From Croceibacterium mercuriale (lineage in GTDB: Bacteria; Pseudomonadota; Alphaproteobacteria; Sphingomonadales; Sphingomonadaceae), in assembly GCF_000802385.1 (NCBI RefSeq), contig NZ_JTDN01000002.1, positions 806,001 to 870,000 on the forward strand: a stretch of 64,000 nucleotides of DNA, read 5' to 3'. Both the position numbers and the translations under genes were made by a program. Below the pieces are notes generated by a model. The model worked only from the letters and a program-made list of their open reading frames with translations, ran no database searches and was not told the origin of the DNA. This document shows positions 14,880 to 24,130 of this stretch, one piece after another; the stretch's first letter is position 1, and the number at the start of each line of letters is the position of its first letter.

Positions 14880-17027
14880 ATGCCCCGCCATGTCCTGCTT
14901 GCCGCCACCGCCCTGATCACCCTGCTTCCGGCCGCCGCGCTGGCCCAGCAGGCTGGCAATGCCCGGTCCACGGGGGACGATTTCCATGGACCGATCGTGG
15001 TGACCGCCGCCGGGCTTGACCGCCTGGATCTGCTGGCCGGCACCTCCGTGGTCTCGGGGCTGGAATTGCAGCGCAACATGAACAGCCAGATTGGTGACGT
15101 GCTGGACAAGGTGCCGGGCGTCGCTTCCACCGGTTTCGTGCCGGGGGCGGCCCGCCCGATCCTGCGCGGTCTGGGGGGTGACCGCGTGCGCGTGCTGGTC
15201 GACGGGCTGGGCACTGCCGATGCCGGCAATGTGTCGGACGATCACGGCGTCGCCATCGATCCGCTGATCGCCACCAGCGTGGAGGTGCTGCGCGGACCGG
15301 CGGTGCTGCTGTATGGCAGCCAGGCAATTGGCGGTGCGGTCAACATCATCACCCGGCGCCTGCCGGAACGGCGGCTGGAGGAGGCGGTCCATGTCGACGC
15401 CATGGCCGGGATCGATGATGCCTACGACCGGCGGCAGGCGGGGGCTTCGGTCGATTTGCGGCTGACGCCTGACCTGATCTTCCACGTCGATGGCGCGTGG
15501 CAGAAGACGAACGATCTGGAAGTGCCCGGCTATGTGCTGGCGCGCGACCTGCGCAGCGACCTGCTGGCTGATGCGGCGGAGCACGCCGCCGACGGCGAGA
15601 CGGACGAAGCCGCCGAACTGACCGGACTGGCTAACCAGCGTGGCATGGTCCGCAACACGGCAAGCGAGCAGACGAGCCTTGGCACCAGCCTCAACTGGTT
15701 TTCCGGCAACAGCAGCTTTGCCGCAGGCTTCAGCTATTTCGACAGCGATTATGGCGTGCCCAGCCGCCCCGGCTTCGAACATGCGCACGGGGAAGAGGGC
15801 GAGGACCACGATCACGACCACGGCCATGAGGCAGGCGAGGAAGCGGGCCATGGCGAGGAGAACGTCACCATCGGCCTGCGCCAGTATCGTGGCGACCTGA
15901 AGGGCGTTGTCGACCTGGGCACCGGCCTGTTCCGCGAGGCCCGGACGCGCCTGGCCTATACCGACTACTCCCACACCGAATTCGAAGGTGACGAGATCGG
16001 CACCGTGTTCGATGTCGAGACGGTGGAAGGCCGGCTGGAGCTGGTGCAGAACCGCCGCGAAGGGTGGGGCGGGTCTGTCGGTGTGCAGTTCCAGCACATC
16101 AACTTCGCCGCCACCGGGGAAGAGGCGTTCGTTCCGCCGAACGAGACGGAGAGCATCGCCCTGTTCACCTTGCAGGAGGTGGATCTCGGCCCGGCCGAGC
16201 TGGAGGCGGGCGCCCGTTACGAACATACCACGATCGACGTGAACGCGCTGGACGAGCACCGCGAATTCGATGCGTTCTCCGGCTCGCTGGGCCTGTCCGC
16301 GCAGTTGACCGGGGCCTTGCGCATCGGCCTGAACGGCAGCCATGCCGAACGCGCACCCGTGGCGCTGGAACTGTATGCCGAGGGCCCGCACGTCGCGACG
16401 CAACTGTTCGAGGTCGGCAATGGCGATCTGGATAAGGAGCGCAGCTGGGGGCTGGAAGGCTATGTCCGCGGCAATCTGGGCCCGGCGCGGCTGTCGGCCA
16501 GCGTGTACCGCAACTGGTTCGAAAACTTCATCTACCTGACGGAGACGGACGAGGAAGCGGACGGCCTGCCGGTCGCGTTCTTCGGGCAGCAGGCGATGGA
16601 CCAGTGGGGCGTGGAAGCGGAGGCGCAGCTACCGCTGATCACCAGGGAAGCTTTCGGGCTGCTGGCCGATGTGCGGGCGGATTATACCCGCGCCACGCTG
16701 GACGATGGCAGCCCAGTCCCGCGCATTCCGCCGCTGGCATTGCTGGGCGCCCTGGAAGCAAACCTGGGCCATTTCGATGCGCGTGCAGAGGTGCAGTGGT
16801 TCGACGATCAGGATCGCGTCCAAGGTGCGGAAACGACGACGGACAGCTTCACCTTCGTCAACCTGTCGCTGGCGTGGCACCCGGTGGAAGGTTCGAACAA
16901 TTTCACGCTGCTGCTGCAAGGCGACAATGTGTTCGACGTGCAGGGCCGCAATCATGCCAGCTTCACGAAGGACTACGTGCCGCTGGCCGGCCGCAATGTC
17001 CGGCTGACCGCACGGCTCAGCCTCTGA
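14880..17027 (+). CDS. TonB-dependent outer-membrane receptor, ZnuD-like (zinc)
   Basis: This 715-residue protein has a signal peptide (MPRHVLLAATALITLLPAAALAQQ). A plug domain follows (VLDKVPGVASTGFVPGAARP, ILRGLGGDRVRVLVDG, VEVLRGPAVLLYGSQAIGGAVNII) and then a 22-strand-type barrel ending in RLTARLSL. A loop around residues 300-329 is extremely His/Glu/Asp-rich (EDHDHDHGHEAGEEAGHGEE), the feature that marks the ZnuD branch of zinc receptors; a second acidic/histidine segment lies near residues 235-250. Likely role: TonB-driven zinc uptake under zinc limitation. The Zur-like palindrome just upstream supports this. A GTG two codons upstream (14874) is an alternative start. The gene is monocistronic and ends at a hairpin shared with the convergent DoxX gene. 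Confidence 0.85.
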   Translation: MPRHVLLAATALITLLPAAALAQQAGNARSTGDDFHGPIVVTAAGLDRLDLLAGTSVVSGLELQRNMNSQIGDVLDKVPGVASTGFVPGAARPILRGLGGDRVRVLVDGLGTADAGNVSDDHGVAIDPLIATSVEVLRGPAVLLYGSQAIGGAVNIITRRLPERRLEEAVHVDAMAGIDDAYDRRQAGASVDLRLTPDLIFHVDGAWQKTNDLEVPGYVLARDLRSDLLADAAEHAADGETDEAAELTGLANQRGMVRNTASEQTSLGTSLNWFSGNSSFAAGFSYFDSDYGVPSRPGFEHAHGEEGEDHDHDHGHEAGEEAGHGEENVTIGLRQYRGDLKGVVDLGTGLFREARTRLAYTDYSHTEFEGDEIGTVFDVETVEGRLELVQNRREGWGGSVGVQFQHINFAATGEEAFVPPNETESIALFTLQEVDLGPAELEAGARYEHTTIDVNALDEHREFDAFSGSLGLSAQLTGALRIGLNGSHAERAPVALELYAEGPHVATQLFEVGNGDLDKERSWGLEGYVRGNLGPARLSASVYRNWFENFIYLTETDEEADGLPVAFFGQQAMDQWGVEAEAQLPLITREAFGLLADVRADYTRATLDDGSPVPRIPPLALLGALEANLGHFDARAEVQWFDDQDRVQGAETTTDSFTFVNLSLAWHPVEGSNNFTLLLQGDNVFDVQGRNHASFTKDYVPLAGRNVRLTARLSL

Positions 17028-17040
17028 TCGGCAGGATGAT

Positions 17041-17066
17041 GGCGAGCCTGCCGGTGCAGGCTCGCC
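17041..17066. terminator. Bidirectional stem-loop between convergent genes
   Basis: GGCGAGCCTGC (17041-17051), loop CGGT and GCAGGCTCGCC (17056-17066) form a perfect 11-bp stem in the 49-base gap between the TonB receptor and the DoxX gene. No T-run follows on either strand, so its efficiency is uncertain. Confidence 0.6.
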
Positions 17067-17076
17067 AATCGGGTGG

Positions 17077-17667
17077 TCAGTAGCGCCACCAGGACCGCTT
17101 GCGGTCTGGTACGCCATCGCCGTCCGTGTCGACATAGGCACCCGGCGTGGCCCGTGCCGTGACGGCGTTGGGACTGGCGGCGACATGCGCATCGCCGCGC
17201 CCTTCGGCCAGACCCTCGGCCCGTGCCTGCGCCAGCTCCGCCTCGCGTGCTCGCTTTTCCGCCTCCAGCGCCGCCAGTTCGCTTTTGCGCACCGCCTGGA
17301 CGTGGTCGTAATGCCAGCGCATCTGGCCGTAGGCGAACACCATCAGCAGGCCGCCGGTGATGGCGACATTCTTCAGGGCCTGCATGCCTTGCACCGGATC
17401 GGTGATCTGCGGGTGGAAGATGACGATGGTCATCAGGGTGAACCCGGCCAGCAGTATCGAGACCAGCCGGCTCATCAGCCCCAGCGCAAGCAGCAGGCCG
17501 GCGACCAGTTCGAAGACGCCCACGGGTATGGCAAGGCCCGGCGAGAGGACGCTGTTTGCGGCGATGTAATCGGCGGTTGCGGCCGGTGCGGCCAGCTTCT
17601 GAATGCCGGACAGCACGAACAGTGCACCCAGCAATATGCGGCCAATTGTGGCAGCGATGGCGGACAT
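17077..17667 (-). CDS. DoxX family membrane protein with charged tail
   Basis: This 196-residue protein starts MSAIAATIGRILLGALFVLSG. The first 120 residues form the four-helix DoxX fold (KLAAPAATADYIAANSVLSP, VFELVAGLLLALGLMSRLV, QALKNVAITGGLLMVFAYGQ). Unlike a plain DoxX protein it continues with an Ala/Glu/Arg-rich helix (about 135-165, coiled-coil-like). It ends with DTDGDGVPDRKRSWWRY, a calcium-binding type-3-like aspartate repeat followed by a basic aromatic end. GGGGAG upstream fixes the start at 17667. DoxX proteins are often linked to redox or thiosulfate functions, but this context (dcd upstream, TonB receptor downstream) is uninformative. Function unknown. Confidence 0.8.
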   Translation of the reverse strand: MSAIAATIGRILLGALFVLSGIQKLAAPAATADYIAANSVLSPGLAIPVGVFELVAGLLLALGLMSRLVSILLAGFTLMTIVIFHPQITDPVQGMQALKNVAITGGLLMVFAYGQMRWHYDHVQAVRKSELAALEAEKRAREAELAQARAEGLAEGRGDAHVAASPNAVTARATPGAYVDTDGDGVPDRKRSWWRY

Positions 17668-17729
17668 CGGCGGCAACTCCCCTGATTGTTGTGGCGAGGA
17701 AACGCTCGGCAGGCAGGTAAGTGCCTGCC

Positions 17730-18284
17730 TTACAGCCTTGGCAGTGTCACGCCCTGCTGGCCCATATACTTGCCTGCCCGGTCGGCATAGCTGACCTCGC
17801 ACGGCTCGTTCCCCTGCAGGAACAGGAACTGGCACGCGCCTTCATTGGCGTAGATCTTGGCCGGCAGCGGCGTGGTGTTGCTGAATTCCAGGGTCACGTG
17901 CCCCTCCCATTCCGGTTCCAGCGGGGTGACGTTCACGATGATGCCGCAGCGGGCATAGGTTGACTTGCCGAGGCAGATCACCAGCACGTCGCGCGGCACC
18001 CGGAAATATTCCACCGTGCGCGCCAGCACGAAGGAATTGGGCGGGATCACGCAGACATCGGTCTTGCGGTCGACGAAGCTGTTGGCGGTGAAATGCTTCG
18101 GGTCGACCACGGCATTGTCGACATTGGTGAAGATCTTGAACTCGTCCGCCACCCGCGCGTCATAGCCATAGGATGACAGGCCGTAGGAGATGCACCCGTC
18201 CCGCTGCTGGCGTTCCACGAAGGGTTGGATCATGCCGGTGGCCTGCGCCTGTTCGCGGATCCAGCGGTCGGAGAGAATCGTCAT
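17730..18284 (-). CDS. dcd: dCTP deaminase
   Basis: This 184-residue enzyme deaminates dCTP to dUTP in pyrimidine deoxynucleotide synthesis and works as a trimer in the cytosol. It is full length. The start [19 protein letters not shown] is typical of alphaproteobacterial Dcd. Conserved blocks include [35 protein letters not shown], the catalytic [18 protein letters not shown] and [11 protein letters not shown] used ATG 18284; the upstream open frame is rich in Arg/Cys and non-coding in character. It lies 62 bases upstream of the DoxX gene on the same strand and downstream of the PL11 unit. Confidence 0.97.
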   Translation of the reverse strand: MTILSDRWIREQAQATGMIQPFVERQQRDGCISYGLSSYGYDARVADEFKIFTNVDNAVVDPKHFTANSFVDRKTDVCVIPPNSFVLARTVEYFRVPRDVLVICLGKSTYARCGIIVNVTPLEPEWEGHVTLEFSNTTPLPAKIYANEGACQFLFLQGNEPCEVSYADRAGKYMGQQGVTLPRL

Positions 18285-18339
18285 GGGCGCGGCATAGTCA
18301 GGCCGCGCCGAGAGGCAAGCGATCCTGCGGGCACAGGGG

Positions 18340-18825
18340 TCAGCCCGTGCGGCAGAAGCTCTCCCCCGTGCCGAGATACAGGCATCTCGCATCGCCCTTG
18401 CGCGCCTGCAGCCAGTCCCCGTCGATCCCGCGCACGAAATGCACCCGCCCGTCGCTGAGCACCCCGTCATAGGTCTCGACCGCCGGACCGTTGGTCAGCA
18501 CCAGCGCGTAGCGCTCGGGCGTGGTCCGGGTGACGGTGAGCCGATTGCCCGCCGCATCGGCCCATTGCCCGACATAGGCATCGGGGGCCGCGGCCACCGC
18601 GTCGGGTAGCGCAGGCGCCTTGGGCGGCCCGATCTCAGGAGGAGCCTGGGTCTGCGCCACGGCGGATGGCGCCCCGACCGGGGCCGACTGCGTGGGAACG
18701 GGGGTGATCGACCCCCCGTCCCACATCCCGTCGGTGCCGAACACAGCCAGTGCGATGATGCCGGCCAGGGCGGCGCCTGCGCCCCACCAGGCCCGCGATG
18801 GTCCGGCACCGCCGCGCACGCTCAC
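18340..18825 (-). CDS. Membrane-anchored hypothetical protein coupled to the PL11 lyase
   Basis: This 161-residue protein starts [20 protein letters not shown] with one transmembrane helix around residues 12-31. A Pro/Ala-rich linker (about 40-78) leads to a periplasmic C-terminal domain ([60 protein letters not shown]) that looks like a small beta-barrel and holds two cysteines near the end. Its GTG start overlaps the TGA of the rhamnogalacturonan lyase gene (GTGA), so it is translated with it. I do not recognise the family. The arrangement suggests a helper or unrelated envelope protein made together with the lyase. Confidence 0.6.
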   Translation of the reverse strand: MSVRGGAGPSRAWWGAGAALAGIIALAVFGTDGMWDGGSITPVPTQSAPVGAPSAVAQTQAPPEIGPPKAPALPDAVAAAPDAYVGQWADAAGNRLTVTRTTPERYALVLTNGPAVETYDGVLSDGRVHFVRGIDGDWLQARKGDARCLYLGTGESFCRTG

Positions 18826-20678
18826 TTCCCGATCAGGTTGGCGCCTTCACCCAGGTAGAACCCGGTATGCGGCGGCTGGTTGTACGCGACGTTCTGCCAT
18901 GCGACCGACATGCGGTAGACCGGATCGTGCATCAGCGTGCGCAGGCGCCGTGTCGTGGAATAGGGCGTCGCATAGATCCGCAACTCGCTGGAATCGGTGC
19001 TCGGCAGGATCGTCTCCTCGCGCCAGTCGCCCAGGATATCCGCGGTCAGGGACGGGTTCGCCTTGGTGCCGTTGACGCTGACCGTGCCATCGGCCGTCAG
19101 CAGGCGGGTGGCGGTGCCCGCTTCCCAGTTCCACTTGTCGATCCGGGTCTGGTCCTGCAGCTCGCGCAGCAGGTCGCCATCCCACCAGATCCCGAAATTG
19201 ACCGCGCTCGGCCGCCGCGTGCCGATCAGCTCACCGGTGGCGGTGTACAGGTTGTTGCTGCTGGCGGCCCAGGCCTCCGAACCCGGGTGACGCGGATCGA
19301 TGTCCATCGCCACGCCGCGCCCGATGTCGCTGCTGGCCGGGGTCGACCAGATCACCTGGCCCGTGCGCGCATCCAGCATGGACGACCCGATGCCGCCATT
19401 GGTGCGGAAATCCTCGTGCACGCCGTACTTTTCCAGGCCGGGGCGGGACGGGATGTGGTCGGTCACGTGCATGGCATCGCCGTGCTTCAGGTTGCTGTTC
19501 CACAGCGCGGTGCCGTTGTCGTCCAGCGCCATCGCGCCGTAGATGATCTCGTCCTTACCGTCGCTGTCCACGTCGGCGATGGCCAGCTGGTGGTTGCCTT
19601 GTCCGCGATACTGGCTGCCCGCGACATTGCTGTCGAAGAACCAGCGCTGCGTCAGCTGGCCATTGCGCCAGTCGACCGCCCACAGCGTGGTGCGCGTGTA
19701 GTAGCCGCGCGCGAACACGGCCGACGGGCGCGAACCGTCGAAATAGGCTACGCCTGCCAGGAAGCGGTCCACCCGGTTGCCGTAATTGTCACCCCACACC
19801 GTGTTGATCTGGCTGGGGGTCGGCGTCAGCGTGTCGGGATGGCGCGGGGGATTGTAGGGGATGGTCGCCATCGCCGCACCCGTCTGGCCGTTGAAGACGC
19901 TGAGATATTCCGGCCCGGCCAGCACGTAGCCGGCGGAGTTGCGGTAATCGGCCGCAGCGTCACCGATCACCGTGCTTACGCCATCGACCGTGGCGTCGGC
20001 GGTCTTCATCATGACCTCCGCCTTGCCATCCCCGTCGAAGTCATAGACCATGAACTGCGTATAGTGCGCGCCGGCGCGGATATTGCGGCCGAGGTTGATG
20101 CGCCACAGCCGCGTCCCGTCCAGCCGGTAGGCGTCGATGAACACGTCGCCGGTCACGCCGGACTGCGAATTGTCCTTCGCATTGGACGGATCCCATTTCA
20201 GCACGACCTCGTACCGGCCGTCACCATCCAGATCGCCGACGCTGGCATCGTTGGCGCTGTAGGTGACGCCGGATGCGCCGGTCGGACGGGATAGCGGGAT
20301 CGACAGGTATCCGGCGGTCCATACGCCAGCGGACGCGCTCGGCGCCTCGGCAATGCCCTTCAGCACCGCGCGCACCGTGTATGTCGACGATGCACTGCCG
20401 CCCGTATCGACCAGGTTGGTGCGGTCGGCGATCGGCGTGGGGTTGAGCAGGGTGCCGTCGCGATAGACGTTGAAGCGGATGGCGTTGCTGTCGGTCCGCA
20501 GCATGCGCCAGGACACCAGGTTGCCGCCTTCGAGAGCGGGCACGACCACCAGCCCGCGGTCCAGCGTCTCCATCTGCCGCTGCTGCGCCGCCGCGGGCGC
20601 AGCCAGGACCATCGTTGCAGCGGTGGCTGCCAGCCAGGCACTTGCCAGCAGGATCCGCTTGCGTCCGAAAACACCCAT
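18822..20678 (-). CDS. Rhamnogalacturonan lyase, polysaccharide lyase family 11
   Basis: This 618-residue secreted enzyme cleaves the rhamnose-galacturonate backbone of rhamnogalacturonan I by beta-elimination. It has a signal peptide (ILLASAWLAATAATMVLAAPAAAQ). The mature part opens with METLDRGLVVVPALEGGNLV and shows the PL11 propeller with repeated Asp-rich calcium loops: NDASVGDLDGDGRYEVVLKW, YDFDGDGKAEVMMKTADA and AIADVDSDGKDEIIYGA. Other PL11 blocks are GDNYGNRVDRFLAGVAYFDG, YGVHEDFRTNGGIGSSMLDA and ILGDWREETILP. Length fits the family. GGGAGA precedes the start; a GTG one codon upstream (20681) is possible. No other pectin-degrading genes are adjacent. A perfect palindrome 175 bases upstream may be its operator. 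Confidence 0.92.
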   Translation of the reverse strand: MGVFGRKRILLASAWLAATAATMVLAAPAAAQQRQMETLDRGLVVVPALEGGNLVSWRMLRTDSNAIRFNVYRDGTLLNPTPIADRTNLVDTGGSASSTYTVRAVLKGIAEAPSASAGVWTAGYLSIPLSRPTGASGVTYSANDASVGDLDGDGRYEVVLKWDPSNAKDNSQSGVTGDVFIDAYRLDGTRLWRINLGRNIRAGAHYTQFMVYDFDGDGKAEVMMKTADATVDGVSTVIGDAAADYRNSAGYVLAGPEYLSVFNGQTGAAMATIPYNPPRHPDTLTPTPSQINTVWGDNYGNRVDRFLAGVAYFDGSRPSAVFARGYYTRTTLWAVDWRNGQLTQRWFFDSNVAGSQYRGQGNHQLAIADVDSDGKDEIIYGAMALDDNGTALWNSNLKHGDAMHVTDHIPSRPGLEKYGVHEDFRTNGGIGSSMLDARTGQVIWSTPASSDIGRGVAMDIDPRHPGSEAWAASSNNLYTATGELIGTRRPSAVNFGIWWDGDLLRELQDQTRIDKWNWEAGTATRLLTADGTVSVNGTKANPSLTADILGDWREETILPSTDSSELRIYATPYSTTRRLRTLMHDPVYRMSVAWQNVAYNQPPHTGFYLGEGANLIGK

Positions 20679-20852
20679 CACGTTCTCTCCCTTGTCATTC
20701 TTATTGTTCTGGACGGACTATCCGGTCTGTCCCGGCACTCTCAGGCTGGGTGATGGTGCATTGGAGAAAAGCGGCCGAAAACCGCCGCTGTCATACATCC
20801 CGGTCACGCACTGCGCGCCGGGTGGACTCCCGTCCGATCATGCCATCCTCAA

Positions 20853-20869
20853 CACTTATAATATAAGTG
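20853..20869 (-). promoter_or_regulatory. AT-rich palindromic operator candidate upstream of PL11
   Basis: CACTTATA-A-TATAAGTG is a perfect 8-1-8 inverted repeat in an otherwise GC-rich genome, centred about 183 bases before the lyase start. Its form suits a dimeric GntR- or LacI-type sugar regulator. No regulator gene is adjacent. Confidence 0.45.
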
Positions 20870-20976
20870 CAAAGCTATCGGCATGCGGATCAGGTGTCGA
20901 GAGGCGAGTGATCCTGATACAAAAAGACACACTCTGTCGGCAAACGGCCACGCCAACAGCCTTGACGCGGGCAGGC

Positions 20977-21002
20977 GCGCCCTCCCGCGAAAGGGAGGGC
21001 GC
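20977..21002 (-). terminator. Stem-loop after putA
   Basis: GCGCCCTCCC (20977-20986) pairs with GGGAGGGCGC (20993-21002) around the loop GCGAAA. It begins 5 bases after the putA stop on the minus strand. It lacks a T-run, so it may protect the 3' end or terminate weakly. Confidence 0.5.
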
Positions 21003-21007
21003 CGTTC

Positions 21008-24000
21008 CTAGAGGTTCGCCAGCAGCGTGGCGTTGCCGCCCGCCGCCGTAGTGTCCACGGTCGTCACCCGTTCCGTGGCGAAGCGCGCCAGATAATGCGG
21101 GCCGCCGGCCTTGGGTCCGGTGCCGGACAGCCCCTCCCCGCCGAAGGGCTGACTGCCGACGACCGCGCCGATCTGGTTGCGGTTGACGTAGAAGTTGCCG
21201 ACCCGCGCCCGGCGCTCCACCAGCCGGCGGTTGCCTTCGATCCGGCTGTGCAGGCCCAGCGTCAGGCCATAGCCGGTGGCGTTGATCTGCTCGACCACAT
21301 CGGCCAGCTGGCCGGCGCGGAAGCGGGCGACGTGCAGCACGGGGCCGAAATTCTCCGCCTGCAGGTCGCCGATCGCGTCGATCTCCACGATCGCCGGCGC
21401 GACATAGCTGCCGTGTGCGCAGGTCGGCGGCACAACCGCCTGCCAGACATTGCGGCCGGCGACCCGCATTTCGGCCAGATGGTCGTTCAGCTGTCCCTGC
21501 GCCTGCCGGTCGATCACCGGTCCGACATCGGTGGCCAGCAGCGCGGGGTCGCCGATCTGCAACGCGTCGAACGCGCCGCGGATCATCGCCAGCATGCTGT
21601 CGGCGATATCCTCTTGCAGATACAGCACGCGCAGCGCGCTGCAGCGCTGGCCGGCGCTCTGGAACGCGCTGCTCATCACGTCGCGCGTGACCTGTTCGGG
21701 CAGGGCGGAGCTGTCGACGATCAGCGCGTTTTGCCCGCCGGTCTCGGCGATGAACTGCCCGATCGGGCCGGGCCGCATGGCCAGCGCGCGATTGATCAGG
21801 TGCGCCGTGGCGGTGGAGCCGGTGAAGGCCACACCGGCCACGCGCGGATCACCGGTCAGCATCCCGCCGACCCGGCCGTCACCCGGGGCCAGCTGCAGCA
21901 CATCGTCAGGGATGCCGGCCGCATGGCACAGCTGCACCGCGAAGGCGGCGATCAGCGGGGTCTGCTCGGCAGGCTTGGCGATCACGCTGTTGCCGGCCGC
22001 CAGCGCGGCGGCGGCGGGGCCGATGAAGATCGCCAGCGGGAAGTTCCACGGGCTGATCGTGACGAACAGGCCACGCCCATGCAGGCGCAGGCGGTTCTCC
22101 TCGCCCGTGGGGCCGGGCAGCAGCAGACCGTTGCCGGTGAAATGCCGGCGCGCCTCCTGCGCGTAGAAGCGCAGAAAATCGACGGCCTCGCGCAGCTCCA
22201 GCACGGCATCGGGCAGGGTCTTGCCCGCCTCGCGCCGGCACAGCTCCAGGATCTCGTCCGTGTGTTCCTCGAACAGGTCGGCGGCGCGTTCCAGCAGGCG
22301 CGCGCGATATTCGCCACCGGCACCGTCCCAGGCGATCTGCGCTGCCGTGCCGCGCGCCAGCATGGCGTCCACATCGGCGGGTTCCGCCTCCAGCACATGG
22401 CCGACCAGCGTGCCGTCATGCGGGCTCATCACCGGGCGCGTGCGATCCGCCGCGCCGGCAGCCTCCGCCACGACGGTCGGTGCTGCGCCCCACTCGCGCG
22501 CGTCCAGCGCGGCCAGCCGGTCCAGCAGTGGTTCGCGCACCAGGGGGTCGGCCAGGTCCACACCGGCCGAGTTGCGGCGGCCGGGGAAGATGTCGGTCGG
22601 CAGCGGGATGGACGGGTTGCGCTGCGGTACCAGCGCGGCCAGCTCCGCCACCGGATCGGTCGCCAGGTCGGCCGCCGGAATGGCGGCATCGGCCATGCGG
22701 TTGACGAAGGAGCTGTTGGCGCCGTTTTCCAGCAGGCGCCGCACCAGATAGGCCAGCAGTTCCTTGTGCCCGCCGACCGGGGCATAGATGCGCACGCGGC
22801 GGCTGTGCCCTTCGGCGGCAAGGGCGGAATAGACATCCTCCCCCATGCCGTGCAGCCGCTGGAACTCGAAGTCGGGATTGCCCTGGTCCTGCGCCAGCGC
22901 CTCGATCGCGCCGATCGTGTAGGCATTGTGCGTGGCGAAGGCGGGATAAAGCACGTCCGCCGCCGCCAGCAGCCGCGCGGCGCAGGCGAGATAGGACACG
23001 TCGGTGGCAATCTTGCGGGTGAACACCGGATAGTCGGCAAAGCCGCCCACCTGGCTCTGCTTCACCTCGGCATCCCAGTACGCGCCCTTGACCAGCCGCA
23101 CCATCAGCCGCCGCCCATGCGCGCGTGCCAGGCTGGCAACCCAGCTGCACAGCGGCACGGCGCGCTTCTGATAGGCCTGCAGCGCCAGGCCGAAGCCTTC
23201 CCACTGTCGCCCGTCGGCGCGCCGGAACAGCGCATCATCCGCCACCAGCACCTCGATGATGTCGAGGCTCAGCTCCAGCCGCTCGGCTTCCTCGGCATCG
23301 ATGGTGAAGTGGATGTCAGCATCGCGCGCTGCCACCGCCAGTTCGCGCACGATCGGCACCAGCGCGTCACGCGCAACCTCGGCATGGAGGTAGTCGTAGC
23401 GGGGATAGAGCGCCGACAGCTTGACCGAGATGCCCGGGCTGTCTGCCACGCCGGCTGCGGACTCGCGCGCCAGCCGGCGGATCGCCGCCATGTAGCTGTC
23501 GCGGTAGCGGGTCGCGTCGGCGAAGGTCATCGCTGCCTCGCCCAGCATGTCGAAGCTGTGTGTCAGGCCGCGGCGCCGTTCCGGATCGGCGCGCTTCAGC
23601 GCCTCTTCCATGTCCCGGCCGAACACGAACTGCCCACCCAGAATGCGCATGGCCTGCAGCGTGGCCTGGCGGATCACCGGCTCGCCCAGCCGGCCGACCG
23701 CCCGGCGCAGGCTGCTGGCGAACCCGGCATCGGCCTTGCTGCCGCCGCGCAGCACCTCGCCCGTCAGCATCAGGCTGAAGGTCGCGGCATTGACGAAGGT
23801 GGAGGAGGATTCGCCCAGATGTTCCGACCAGTCGATCCCGGCCAACTTGTCATGGATCAGCGCGTCGGCGGTGTCGGCATCGGGCACGCGCAGCAATGCC
23901 TCTGCCAGGCACATCAGCGCGATCCCCTCCTGCGTGCCCAGGCCATAACTTTGCAGAAAGGCGTCCAGCCCGCTGGCCTTGCGCTGCCGCGCGCCTTCCA

Positions 24001-24130
24001 CCAGCCGGATGGCCAGGGCACGGGCTTCGCCATGCGCCTCACGCGCAGGTGCGGCCTGGCGCAGCCGTTCGGCAATGCAGGCAGCTTCGTCTTGACGGTA
24101 GGCGGTGCGGAGCGCGGAGCGATCGATCAT
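21008..24130 (-). CDS. putA: Bifunctional proline dehydrogenase / P5C dehydrogenase
   Basis: This 1040-residue enzyme oxidises proline to glutamate in two steps, with FAD-linked proline dehydrogenase then NAD-linked pyrroline-5-carboxylate dehydrogenase. The proline dehydrogenase half is about residues 50-480 (GISVKLSALYPRYDYLHAEV, FTIDAEEAERLELSLDI, RLMVRLVKGAYWDAEVK, YAPVGGHKELLAYLVRRLLE). The aldehyde dehydrogenase half is about 530-1000 (ISPWNFPLAIFIGPAAAAL, FTGSTATAHLINRAL, FIAETGGQNALIVDS), with catalytic cysteine C830 in GQRCSALRV. It lacks the N-terminal ribbon-helix-helix domain of E. coli PutA (1320 residues), so it cannot repress its own gene, and it lacks the long C-terminal domain: the short type A form. 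It is a single gene with no linked putP or regulator. Confidence 0.96.
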   Translation of the reverse strand: MIDRSALRTAYRQDEAACIAERLRQAAPAREAHGEARALAIRLVEGARQRKASGLDAFLQSYGLGTQEGIALMCLAEALLRVPDADTADALIHDKLAGIDWSEHLGESSSTFVNAATFSLMLTGEVLRGGSKADAGFASSLRRAVGRLGEPVIRQATLQAMRILGGQFVFGRDMEEALKRADPERRRGLTHSFDMLGEAAMTFADATRYRDSYMAAIRRLARESAAGVADSPGISVKLSALYPRYDYLHAEVARDALVPIVRELAVAARDADIHFTIDAEEAERLELSLDIIEVLVADDALFRRADGRQWEGFGLALQAYQKRAVPLCSWVASLARAHGRRLMVRLVKGAYWDAEVKQSQVGGFADYPVFTRKIATDVSYLACAARLLAAADVLYPAFATHNAYTIGAIEALAQDQGNPDFEFQRLHGMGEDVYSALAAEGHSRRVRIYAPVGGHKELLAYLVRRLLENGANSSFVNRMADAAIPAADLATDPVAELAALVPQRNPSIPLPTDIFPGRRNSAGVDLADPLVREPLLDRLAALDAREWGAAPTVVAEAAGAADRTRPVMSPHDGTLVGHVLEAEPADVDAMLARGTAAQIAWDGAGGEYRARLLERAADLFEEHTDEILELCRREAGKTLPDAVLELREAVDFLRFYAQEARRHFTGNGLLLPGPTGEENRLRLHGRGLFVTISPWNFPLAIFIGPAAAALAAGNSVIAKPAEQTPLIAAFAVQLCHAAGIPDDVLQLAPGDGRVGGMLTGDPRVAGVAFTGSTATAHLINRALAMRPGPIGQFIAETGGQNALIVDSSALPEQVTRDVMSSAFQSAGQRCSALRVLYLQEDIADSMLAMIRGAFDALQIGDPALLATDVGPVIDRQAQGQLNDHLAEMRVAGRNVWQAVVPPTCAHGSYVAPAIVEIDAIGDLQAENFGPVLHVARFRAGQLADVVEQINATGYGLTLGLHSRIEGNRRLVERRARVGNFYVNRNQIGAVVGSQPFGGEGLSGTGPKAGGPHYLARFATERVTTVDTTAAGGNATLLANL

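Larger units (their letters stand above)
20679..21007. other. Intergenic region between PL11 and putA
   Basis: About 330 bases without a credible gene on either strand. It holds an AT-rich palindrome (20853-20869) in the promoter position of the PL11 gene and a strong hairpin (20977-21002) just after the putA stop. Base composition drops to clearly AT-richer values around 20840-20960, typical of a regulatory region. Confidence 0.5.
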
